Shown here one piece after another: positions 40,662 through 48,531 of a DNA stretch of 64,000 nt (position 1 is the first letter of the stretch; each line of letters opens with the position of its first letter). Both the position numbers and the translations under genes were made by a program. The notes under the pieces are model-generated. The model saw only the letters and a list, made by a program, of their open reading frames with translations. It ran no database searches and had not been told where the DNA came from. The stretch is from Oligoflexia bacterium (GTDB lineage: Bacteria > Bdellovibrionota > Bacteriovoracia > Bacteriovoracales > Bacteriovoracaceae): NCBI GenBank assembly GCA_015232355.1, contig JADFZW010000005.1, positions 1 through 64,000 of the forward strand, written 5' to 3'.

Positions 40662-42524
40662 ATGTTAGTAAATATCTTTCAACTTAAAAAATCATTTGCG
40701 GCCAGACCTCTCTTTGAGAAATTAACTTTTGCTATTGAGAAGGGCGAGCGTATTGGTTTAATTGGTCCCAATGGTGTTGGCAAATCTACTCTACTTAGAA
40801 TTATTGCAGGTCTTGATCAGGCCGATGAAGGAACGATCTCTTTCGAGAGAGGACTACGTATCGCTTATCTAGAGCAAATTCCCAAATTTAATCTTAATGC
40901 TAACGCCACCATCGAATCCTCGATTATGGAGGGCGCAGGTGATGTCCACGATTGGCAAGATCAGGCCAAAGCGGAAGAGTTGATCTCTAAGCTCTCCATC
41001 TCCTATGAAAAAAGTGGTCTCGATATAAAAACTCCAATAGTACAACTATCGGGCGGATGGAAAAAACGTGTAGCATTGGCACGCGAATTATTAAAACATC
41101 CTGACATATTACTACTTGATGAACCAACAAATCACTTGGATGTTGAAAGTATTATTTGGCTTGAAGAGATGTTGGCCCGCGCTCCCTTTGCTACACTGAC
41201 AGTAACTCACGATCGACTCTTTTTACAAAAAGTTTCCAATAGAATAATCGAACTCGATCCAAAAAATCCAGGCGGACTCTTAAGTGTCAATGGAGATTAT
41301 CTTGATTATCTTAAATTAAAAGAAGAGATTATCGCCACAAGCGAGCGCCAAGAGATAAAATTAAAAAACACTTTAAGACGAGAAACTGAATGGTTATTAA
41401 GAGGAGCGAAGGCACGCACTACTAAACAACAAGCGCGTATCGAGCGCGCTGAAGAGTTACAAAAGAGTGTGGAGGAAATTAGTGCTAGAAATGTTAATGC
41501 TAAAGTAAGAATTGATTTTCAATTGGCCGAAAAAAATCCAAAAAAACTTATTGAAGCAGTTGGAATTTGTAAAAGCTATAATAACAAATTAGTTATTCCC
41601 CCAATTGATATACTTATCACTCGCAAAAGTCGTATTGGTCTTTTAGGAGTAAATGGTTGTGGAAAAACTACTCTCATTCGCCTACTTCTAGATCAAGAAT
41701 CAAGTGACGGCGGAAAACTTGTTCACGCTGAAAAATTGCAAGTCGCTTGGTTTGAACAAAATCGAGATTCACTTGATCCTAATTTAAGTATTTTAAAAAC
41801 TGTTTGTCCAAATGGTGATCATGTTGATTATCATGGAGGAAAAGTTCACATTAAAAGTTATCTCAGTCGTTTTCTTTTTAACCAACAACAAATGGAGATG
41901 CCTGTTGGAAAATTATCTGGTGGAGAACAAGGACGAGTTATGATTGCTCTCTTAATGTTAAAACCTGCCAACATGTTAGTGCTCGATGAACCCACTAATG
42001 ATTTAGATATGGCCACTCTTGAAATTTTGCAAGAGGTATTAAAGGAATTTGAAGGTGCAGTTATCTTAGTTACTCACGATCGTTATTTTTTAGATCAAGT
42101 CACTGAACAAATTTATGCCTTTGAAAAAAATTCTCATGGCCAAAAAGAGATCATGAAATTTTACGGATTAGAGCAATGGCAAAGTTGGAGAGACTCATCA
42201 CCATCACTCTCCTCCTCTTCTGCCGCTGATCCCGCTAGCAACACTCCTTCTAGCTCTAGCAATACAAATAGCAACACTAATATCAACCCTAACATCAACC
42301 CTAACGAGAAAAAGAAAAAATTAAGCTTTAAAGAACAGCGAGAATTGCAATCAATGGAGAGTACAATTTTAGAAAAGGAATCAAATTTAAAAAAATTAAC
42401 CGAAGAAAGTAATGATCCTAAAACAATATCTAACGGTCGTCGTTTAAGCGAGATCGCAATAGAAATGCAAAAATTACAAGAGGAGATTGATAAACTATAT
42501 GCTCGATGGGCGGAGCTTGAGTGA
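40662..42524 (+). CDS. uup: ABC-F ATPase, Uup-like
   Basis: Soluble twin-ATPase ABC-F protein (620 residues) acting on ribosomes or DNA intermediates, depending on branch. Domain 1: Walker A GPNGVGKST (~36), signature LSGGWKKR, Walker B LLLDEPTNHLD. Domain 2: GVNGCGKTT (~329), LSGGEQGR, LVLDEPTNDLD. The linker between domains is Arg/Ala-rich helical (WLLRGAKARTTKQQARI, typical of Uup). A C-terminal coiled coil follows a Ser/Asn low-complexity spacer (SSSSNTNSNTNINPNINPN). TAGGAG lies 10 nt before the ATG. Confidence 0.9.
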   Translation: MLVNIFQLKKSFAARPLFEKLTFAIEKGERIGLIGPNGVGKSTLLRIIAGLDQADEGTISFERGLRIAYLEQIPKFNLNANATIESSIMEGAGDVHDWQDQAKAEELISKLSISYEKSGLDIKTPIVQLSGGWKKRVALARELLKHPDILLLDEPTNHLDVESIIWLEEMLARAPFATLTVTHDRLFLQKVSNRIIELDPKNPGGLLSVNGDYLDYLKLKEEIIATSERQEIKLKNTLRRETEWLLRGAKARTTKQQARIERAEELQKSVEEISARNVNAKVRIDFQLAEKNPKKLIEAVGICKSYNNKLVIPPIDILITRKSRIGLLGVNGCGKTTLIRLLLDQESSDGGKLVHAEKLQVAWFEQNRDSLDPNLSILKTVCPNGDHVDYHGGKVHIKSYLSRFLFNQQQMEMPVGKLSGGEQGRVMIALLMLKPANMLVLDEPTNDLDMATLEILQEVLKEFEGAVILVTHDRYFLDQVTEQIYAFEKNSHGQKEIMKFYGLEQWQSWRDSSPSLSSSSAADPASNTPSSSSNTNSNTNINPNINPNEKKKKLSFKEQRELQSMESTILEKESNLKKLTEESNDPKTISNGRRLSEIAIEMQKLQEEIDKLYARWAELE

Positions 42525-42548
42525 GAGAGTGAGTGAGAGAGTGAGAGT
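42519..42548 (+). repeat. Stop-codon-spanning 12-bp repeats after uup
   Basis: GAGTGAGAGAGT occurs twice in perfect tandem plus a partial copy. The first copy contains the last Glu codon and the TGA stop of the ABC-F gene. Confidence 0.95.
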
Positions 42549-42549
42549 G

Positions 42550-42599
42550 TTGTAAAAAAAATGTGCCTTTAAAAAGATTCAGGCACATTTTTTTTACAA
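42550..42599. terminator. Bidirectional intrinsic terminator
   Basis: Perfect 19-bp stem TTGTAAAAAAAATGTGCCT (42550-42568) with its complement (42581-42599), loop 12 nt, A-run before and T-run after. It serves the plus-strand ABC-F gene and the minus-strand double-glycine peptide gene, which converge here. Confidence 0.92.
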
Positions 42600-42625
42600 A
42601 GAACTCCATCCTACAATCTAACAAT

Positions 42626-42922
42626 TTACCACTTACCACCACCAATATGGCATATGGCCTCGTTTGCAGAAGAGGCCATAGCGAAAGAAAGACCAACAAG
42701 ACCACCTGTTGCTTTATCTGCAGCTTTAAAATTTGGTCCACTCTCAACGCTTTTTCGTGTATTTTCAAATTTGTTAATACATTTGTCCACACTTTCTCGT
42801 CTTTCACGTCTTTCACTTTCTTTTTGACGTTCTCTTACACAATCAGGAGAATTTCTCAATCCACCTGCTACACTCATAAGTTCAACATCACTAAGAATCA
42901 AAAAATTACATTGCTTTTTCAT
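42626..42922 (-). CDS. Bacteriocin-like peptide with double-glycine leader
   Basis: A 98-residue peptide. The first 21 residues match the double-glycine leader used by C39-peptidase ABC exporters: LILSDVELMSVAGG, with the expected L-S-x-x-E-L-x-x-x-x-G-G spacing. The predicted mature part (77 residues) starts LRNSPDCVRERQ, has a strongly charged Arg/Glu segment, three cysteines and a Gly/Ala-rich hydrophobic stretch KATGGLVGLSFAMASSA, and ends CHIGGGKW. Export as a bacteriocin, microcin or signal peptide is likely. I use the ATG at 42922 because GGAG lies 6 nt upstream. No exporter or immunity gene is recognised nearby. The gene ends at the bidirectional terminator. Confidence 0.72.
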   Translation of the reverse strand: MKKQCNFLILSDVELMSVAGGLRNSPDCVRERQKESERRERRESVDKCINKFENTRKSVESGPNFKAADKATGGLVGLSFAMASSANEAICHIGGGKW

Positions 42923-43114
42923 AAAATACTCCATAGTAAAAAAAATTATTAATTAACTTAAAGAACACAATGTTGTTTAAGTTAATTTATATATTAGCAA
43001 TGAGAGTGCCAACTTTTTCACAGAAGTAATTTGTTTGAGACTTAATTAAAATTATTATAATAATCAACACTTATAACAGATAAAATCTCCATCTCACAAT
43101 TTTAATAAATACTA

Positions 43115-43135
43115 ATGAAAACAAATTGTTTTCAT
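43115..43135. promoter_or_regulatory. Palindromic operator candidate 1
   Basis: Perfect inverted repeat with 9-bp arms (ATGAAAACA and TGTTTTCAT, centre AAT), about 120 bp before the amidoligase gene and between it and the divergent peptide gene. Confidence 0.45.
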
Positions 43136-43147
43136 TCGAAAATGTTC

Positions 43148-43171
43148 TTTGGAAAATAATTATTTTCCAAA
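43148..43171. promoter_or_regulatory. Palindromic operator candidate 2
   Basis: Perfect inverted repeat with 11-bp arms (TTTGGAAAATA and TATTTTCCAAA, centre AT). Its centre is about 34 bp from that of candidate 1, roughly three helical turns, in the same divergent region. The rest of the 330-bp gene-free stretch (42923-43254) is AT-rich with no other signal seen. Confidence 0.45.
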
Positions 43172-43254
43172 ATTGACCGAAAAGATTAATGACCTTATTA
43201 AACAAGTTTTATAACTATCATCTAATCTATAAACTAAATAAAGGAATTATATTT

Positions 43255-45270
43255 ATGCAAATAAAGCAAGCACAAATTAAATATATGAACGTAGGTTTAT
43301 ATATATATTTATTATCTATTTTCTTAATTAATTATTTAAGCATCACTTCTTCAATGGCCAACAAAGTTGCAATTTTAAATAATGTTGAATGGGATTCTAA
43401 TTGTAATCTTAAGAATTTAGAAACCGCTCTCGATATGATAGAAAAAAATAAAGATTATACTGATATTGTTATTTCTATGAATTTTTCAAGTGAAAAAAAA
43501 TGCAACACTGAAGATATGATCGCAGACATACATGATTGGATAGTAAAAACAAAGAATGATCGAAAAATAAATGCTCATATTATGCTTGGTGATGTTGATA
43601 ATAAATATAGAAATATTATAGAAAAACATTTTAACAAAGATATGATTTTAAAAGAAAGTAATGGGATATACAATATTACCATTGATGGTAAAAACTTAAA
43701 TATTCTAAAAGGAATGAATGAACAACGCTTTTTCAAACAAGATAATGATACAAAAAAAATATTTCTATCCCCTGGATCTATTGGATATCATGATGGATTC
43801 GATAAATCCCTTGCTATATATGATACGAAAGAAGATGAAATAATATTTTATAATCTACCTTTATCAATAGACAAAAATGATAAATTAGAAGATTTTAAAA
43901 TAAACGTTAAAAGAACTAACTCTTCTCCAACATTTGGAGGCGAACTAACGTTTAGTAGGGAAAACATAGAAACCAATAATCATATCTCTATTAATAAAGT
44001 AATAGAAAATGTTGCCAATGAATTAAAAAAAATTAACGTCAATAATTCATTTATAATACAAATAGAAACTACAAAGGAAAAAACAAGCAAGAGAAATTTC
44101 TATAAAGTGAATATAAAAAAAGCAAATGACAATAATTTTCCAGATTTGTCTTTCACTGTTGGAATTGATGGTACATCTATAGAAATAACTCACTCTCCTT
44201 TAACTCTCAAACAAATGCAAAATCAAGAAATAAAAATGTTTTTTGATAAATTATTTGAAGCAACTGAAAATGAAGGATATATACCAAGTAAAACAGGAAA
44301 AGGAGGAGGACATATTCATATCGGAGTTTATGAGTCTTTTAGTGAAAAACCATGGGCCAGCTTGTGTTTTATATCAGAACTCTACAGACACTCTCATATA
44401 TTTAGATGTGCTCTTAAAAATAAAATAAAAGAACAAAGTCATATAATAAATAAAGATCAAATCCTCAAAGTTCTTGAAGTAAATAAAAAATGTCTAATAA
44501 AATATAAAAATAGTCCACATAACATAATTTTAAGAGGTAGCAAAAAACATAATTGCTTTGAGAAAATTATGGAATCAAAAAAAACTGGTTATAAAGTAGA
44601 ATCAAACATAGCATTTGCACCAGGTCCTCGAATGAAAGGTCAAGAGGACTCATTACTTATTGGAAAAAATTTAGGCATTAACTTAACAGGAGCTGCCGGT
44701 TACACATTATATCCTACCATTGAAATACGGGCCATAGATCCTGAAAAAAATTATTTAGCATCACTTTCTCTTTACTCTCTATTTAATAATGCAATCACTT
44801 ATTCTAAAAATAAGTGTCAAAATATTGAAGAGAGTATAAATCACATAACCCTACTAGAAAAAGAAATAAAGGACTCTTACAAAAACGTTCGTCCATACAA
44901 AGAAGATATTAATAATGTTGCTAAAAAATTTAACCAAGACCATATTGGAGGAGAAGATTATAGCATAGGCAATACTGTTGACAAGAAAAAATCTAGAGAA
45001 TGTGATGATTATGAAGTGGCCATAGCTACAATTGAAGCAATAGCATTTGCTGATAAAATAGGCGTACGTGAATTTACAATAAAGAATTCCTTGGCCACAA
45101 AAGCTAACAAAATGTTCGACTTCTTTTTTGATAAAAAAAATAAATGCTTAATCAACTCAAACTACTCAACCAACTCAACCAACACATTTCAAAAAAATTC
45201 TACCACATTAGAATTTGAACCAAATCTAATAGAAATTATTAAGAACATGCATACAAATAAAAAGCAATAG
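43255..45270 (+). CDS. Exported metallophosphoesterase-like / amidoligase fusion
   Basis: A 671-residue exported protein. Signal peptide GLYIYLLSIFLINYLSITSS, ending near SMANK. Residues ~40-210 resemble a degenerate YfcE-type metallophosphoesterase: AHIMLGDVDNKYR and SPGSIGYHDGFDKSLAIYD match the usual GNxD and NPGS regions, but the metal-binding DxH and GH histidine motifs are not seen. From ~residue 220 it matches the glutamine-synthetase-fold amidoligase family: FGGELTFSREN, DGTSIEITHSPLT, GGGHIHIGVYES, YPTIEIRAIDP. These would use ATP to form amide bonds. The start is set at 43255 because AAGGA lies about 10 nt before it; an earlier ATG at 43189 lacks one. Confidence 0.7.
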   Translation: MQIKQAQIKYMNVGLYIYLLSIFLINYLSITSSMANKVAILNNVEWDSNCNLKNLETALDMIEKNKDYTDIVISMNFSSEKKCNTEDMIADIHDWIVKTKNDRKINAHIMLGDVDNKYRNIIEKHFNKDMILKESNGIYNITIDGKNLNILKGMNEQRFFKQDNDTKKIFLSPGSIGYHDGFDKSLAIYDTKEDEIIFYNLPLSIDKNDKLEDFKINVKRTNSSPTFGGELTFSRENIETNNHISINKVIENVANELKKINVNNSFIIQIETTKEKTSKRNFYKVNIKKANDNNFPDLSFTVGIDGTSIEITHSPLTLKQMQNQEIKMFFDKLFEATENEGYIPSKTGKGGGHIHIGVYESFSEKPWASLCFISELYRHSHIFRCALKNKIKEQSHIINKDQILKVLEVNKKCLIKYKNSPHNIILRGSKKHNCFEKIMESKKTGYKVESNIAFAPGPRMKGQEDSLLIGKNLGINLTGAAGYTLYPTIEIRAIDPEKNYLASLSLYSLFNNAITYSKNKCQNIEESINHITLLEKEIKDSYKNVRPYKEDINNVAKKFNQDHIGGEDYSIGNTVDKKKSRECDDYEVAIATIEAIAFADKIGVREFTIKNSLATKANKMFDFFFDKKNKCLINSNYSTNSTNTFQKNSTTLEFEPNLIEIIKNMHTNKKQ

Positions 45271-45282
45271 GAGCTAGATAAG

Positions 45283-45309
45283 CTTGATGAACTTGATGAA
45301 CTTGATGTC
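45283..45309. repeat. 9-bp tandem repeat CTTGATGAA x3
   Basis: Two perfect copies and one near copy of CTTGATGAA in the short spacer between the convergent amidoligase and orphan exported genes. Confidence 0.9.
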
Positions 45310-45328
45310 AATGCCAGAAATATTACAA

Positions 45329-46726
45329 CTAAAGAAATTTTTTTATCTCTTGAAATAAGATCTTCTTTGTCTTGTTATCTCTCTTTTTAAATGCCTCTAT
45401 TTCGTTATGAGGAATATATTTTTCAATCATCAACCACGCCTGAACATTTCTCTGAAATTTTTCAAATTGTTCTTTTGACTCAGATGTGTGGCAATTATTT
45501 TTCTTGAACATATCTAACAACCATAAAAGTTTAGCTCTTTCTTTTTTAATATTATTATCACCCTTCTCATATTTACTATTAAAAAATTTAATAGCTTGTC
45601 CTAATTTATCTACGGATGAATCATGATGAATACCGAATTCAAATTTTGTTGTTACTCCAGATGCTTTCAACCATTCTTTAAAGGATTTTGTAATACCACT
45701 TCTAAATTTCAAAAAACTATATTTTGAATTCATCTCCATTAACATGTCAAAAAATTTTTTTTGCTCTTGTTCGCTAATCTTGTCTCTTTTGTCATTATCT
45801 TTACTATTTTCATTCTTACTTTTTAAAATATTTTCAGGTCCTATTTTAAAATAAATTTTGCCCTCAAATTCTACGCGCTCAACTTCAAAATCAAAAGAAT
45901 AGGGAACTCCATTGCTGGTTCCATGTGCACCACCAAAAATAATTTTATTAAAATCTCCCTTTATCCACTGTTCAAACAACGAATCATTTAAGGATAAACC
46001 CGGAAAAAATTCTTTTAATTCATCTTTATTAAATAGCAAAATGATGTCCTCTAATATTGCTGAACCTTGATTTTCTAAATATTTTGTAGCTGTTTGATGG
46101 GCGGTTACTTCTTTAGATGGATATGATATTACTTTAAATTTTTTTCCCAACGTATTTCTACTAGTGACTACTTGATCATACTCATTTTCTGGAACAAATA
46201 GGATTGAATCATCACTCAATGAGAACTCTCCCATAGTGAAAATATCATTAGGATAACCTCCTATAAATCTTTCTTTTAAAGCGGATACAGGAGCTAAAAT
46301 TGCATATTTGTCAATATTTCTTACCGGAAAATACTTTCCCTTTAATGTTAGTACTCTTTCCACACTAGTTCCCGGCATTGACCAATGAAGAGTACATCTA
46401 TCGGGCATTTTAACTTCATTATTATCAACAACTAATTCCACGTATTCTTTTCCAGAAAATGAATCCATACTTAGTGATCCATCTAAAACACATCCACCTA
46501 CCTGCATGGTGGGCATAGGCAATGAATCTGTTATATGAATAAGATATGAGTTATTAAGAATAACATTAGTTGTATTTGTATTTGTGTTTGTGGTTGTGGT
46601 TGTGGTTGAAGTTGGTTTATCACTAGCAAAACTAAAATTGCTCATAATCATATCTATGGTAATTAAGTTGGCAACTAGAATAATAAATAATGTTGAATTT
46701 GAATTTGAATTTAAATTAGTAAGCAT
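45329..46726 (-). CDS. Exported protein of unknown function
   Basis: A 465-residue protein not recognised from motifs. N-terminal Asn/Ser repeat (NLNSNSNST) precedes a hydrophobic export segment (LFIILVANLITIDMIMSNFSFAS), then a Thr/Asn low-complexity linker (TTTTTTNTNTNTT). The globular part contains CTLHWSMPGTSVERV, IIFGGAHGTSNGVPYSF and a charged helical C-terminal third. I see no known catalytic signature with confidence. The ATG at 46726 is used because GGAGGG lies 4-5 nt upstream. The 298 bp between it and the tldE end hold no recognised feature. Confidence 0.6.
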   Translation of the reverse strand: MLTNLNSNSNSTLFIILVANLITIDMIMSNFSFASDKPTSTTTTTTNTNTNTTNVILNNSYLIHITDSLPMPTMQVGGCVLDGSLSMDSFSGKEYVELVVDNNEVKMPDRCTLHWSMPGTSVERVLTLKGKYFPVRNIDKYAILAPVSALKERFIGGYPNDIFTMGEFSLSDDSILFVPENEYDQVVTSRNTLGKKFKVISYPSKEVTAHQTATKYLENQGSAILEDIILLFNKDELKEFFPGLSLNDSLFEQWIKGDFNKIIFGGAHGTSNGVPYSFDFEVERVEFEGKIYFKIGPENILKSKNENSKDNDKRDKISEQEQKKFFDMLMEMNSKYSFLKFRSGITKSFKEWLKASGVTTKFEFGIHHDSSVDKLGQAIKFFNSKYEKGDNNIKKERAKLLWLLDMFKKNNCHTSESKEQFEKFQRNVQAWLMIEKYIPHNEIEAFKKRDNKTKKILFQEIKKFL

Positions 46727-47024
46727 TTTACCCTCCATCTCAAATAAAAAAAATCTTTACTCACTTACTTTCTATCTGTGATCAAAAGAGAGTTCGCATA
46801 AAATACTTGAACTTCAATCCTGATCCTCATCTTAAATACTATTATACCAAAGTCAGGGTTTAAGAATTTATGTTTCTTGATTTATTCTATCTTACTTTGT
46901 GTTTTTAATTAGTTAGGTGAGAGCAAAAATTTTTATTTAAATTATTTAGAGACAAATTTAATAACTAGCAAATTTTTTTATTTATGTTTCCGTTTGAAAA
47001 TAAAATCAAAAAAAACAAAAAAAA

Positions 47025-48371
47025 TTAAAAACCTGTCTTACTACTTAAATAAAAATCCTTCACGAGTATTGCTGGAAAGTAGTTATCAAACCCGCCAAAG
47101 GATCTTCGCTCATACCCTTTGGAAAAAGCAACAATTCGATTAAGAACGGAGAGTGGCGATTCATTCCAACGAAAATGATTTGATGAAGAAACAATTTCTC
47201 CATCTTCAACATAAAAAATTCCATTTCTAGTCATTCCAGTTAAGGTAAAATCATTTTTTCTTACCATTCTGATATACCAAAACTCTTTAATATAAAATCC
47301 ACGTTTAATTTGCTTTAATAAATCTTTTTCAAAAATATTATTATCCTCCCATATAATATTTCCCATGCTCCACTCTTTTAAATTATTTTTATTGGCCCAA
47401 AAAGGAGATGTAGGTAGATCTTCTAAAATACCATCTTTAATAAAATAGTGTTTTTTTATTGGACGTCCCTCTGAAGTAAAGTTGGCAGAAGATAATTTTG
47501 AACTTAAAGGATCAGTATAAATACTAATTGATGAATCAGCAATTTTACTCTTAATTTTTCCTACCAATGGTGAATGACCTTCATCGTAGGATCTTCTATC
47601 TAATCCATAACTAAAGAGTACACCCATAAAATCTGAAGTTGCTCGTGAAGATAATAAAACATCATAGCGTCCAGGATCGAAAGATCTTTTTCCTTTTTTA
47701 ACTATTAACTTTACATCCTCTAAAGCACTATCAAAAACATTTAAATAATCTATATCTGTTTCTTTATTGCAACTCATTTTCAAAGCGGCCCGTTCTCCTG
47801 CATACTCTATAGTATTTGAATACTCAGCAAATGACCGCTTTAAAAAACGTCTGGCCCCATTCTTGGTGGCCACAGCTACGAATTGTTTGGCACTCTCAGC
47901 AGTACCACTAATATTGAGATTTAGAGGAGAATTAGCATCTGTACGCACTTTTGAGAGTGCAGCTCCTACCATTTTCATTCGCAAAAATTTCTCTTGTTCA
48001 TCTTTTTCACTTGCTTTATCAGTAGTAACTTCATTACTAACTTCATTACTAACTTCATTTTCATTATTTTCACTTCCATCGTAGGATGGAACATATTCTA
48101 AATCCTCTAATGAATATTTAAGCATCTCTTGAGTGCGCGCTAATAAATCATTAATTCCTTCCGTTGTAGTATTGTTAGTGCTTAAAGTAATCTTTTTTCT
48201 ATCTTTGTATCCTGTAAAAATAATACTATCTTTTTCTTGAACAATATTTTGAGTTAGCATATTGCTAGCAAAACGAGTAAGACCTCTTTCTAACTTTTGA
48301 TATTTAATAATATAATCATCAAAGTTAGAATCTGCGTGTTTGAAATTAAAATTTTTTATTGATTTAATCAT
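47025..48371 (-). CDS. tldE: TldE/PmbA-like subunit of the TldD/TldE protease
   Basis: A 448-residue protein of the TldD/PmbA family without the HExxxH metal motif, as expected for TldE/PmbA. Recognisable parts: LTRFASNMLTQNIVQEKDSI, RYDVLLSSRATSDFMGVLFSYG and GNIIWEDNNIFEKDL. TldD and TldE form a heterodimeric zinc protease for unfolded peptides that takes part in microcin B17 maturation and antitoxin turnover in E. coli. Residues ~105-125 hold a repeat insert (NEVSNEVSNEV). The partner tldD is 3.8 kb away on the same strand, with the Fic gene in between on the other strand. AGAGG precedes the ATG. Confidence 0.85.
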   Translation of the reverse strand: MIKSIKNFNFKHADSNFDDYIIKYQKLERGLTRFASNMLTQNIVQEKDSIIFTGYKDRKKITLSTNNTTTEGINDLLARTQEMLKYSLEDLEYVPSYDGSENNENEVSNEVSNEVTTDKASEKDEQEKFLRMKMVGAALSKVRTDANSPLNLNISGTAESAKQFVAVATKNGARRFLKRSFAEYSNTIEYAGERAALKMSCNKETDIDYLNVFDSALEDVKLIVKKGKRSFDPGRYDVLLSSRATSDFMGVLFSYGLDRRSYDEGHSPLVGKIKSKIADSSISIYTDPLSSKLSSANFTSEGRPIKKHYFIKDGILEDLPTSPFWANKNNLKEWSMGNIIWEDNNIFEKDLLKQIKRGFYIKEFWYIRMVRKNDFTLTGMTRNGIFYVEDGEIVSSSNHFRWNESPLSVLNRIVAFSKGYERRSFGGFDNYFPAILVKDFYLSSKTGF

Positions 48372-48531
48372 CGGAAGTACCTCTTACACTTTTGATTATT
48401 TTATTGTTACAATATCGTATCACCTCGGATTTGTTTTGAGGAGAGTTTTCACTAAAAATATTCTTCATCTCTGACGATAAGATTATAATCAAAAAACAAA
48501 AGCAACAAATCCAACTAAACAGGAATCATTT

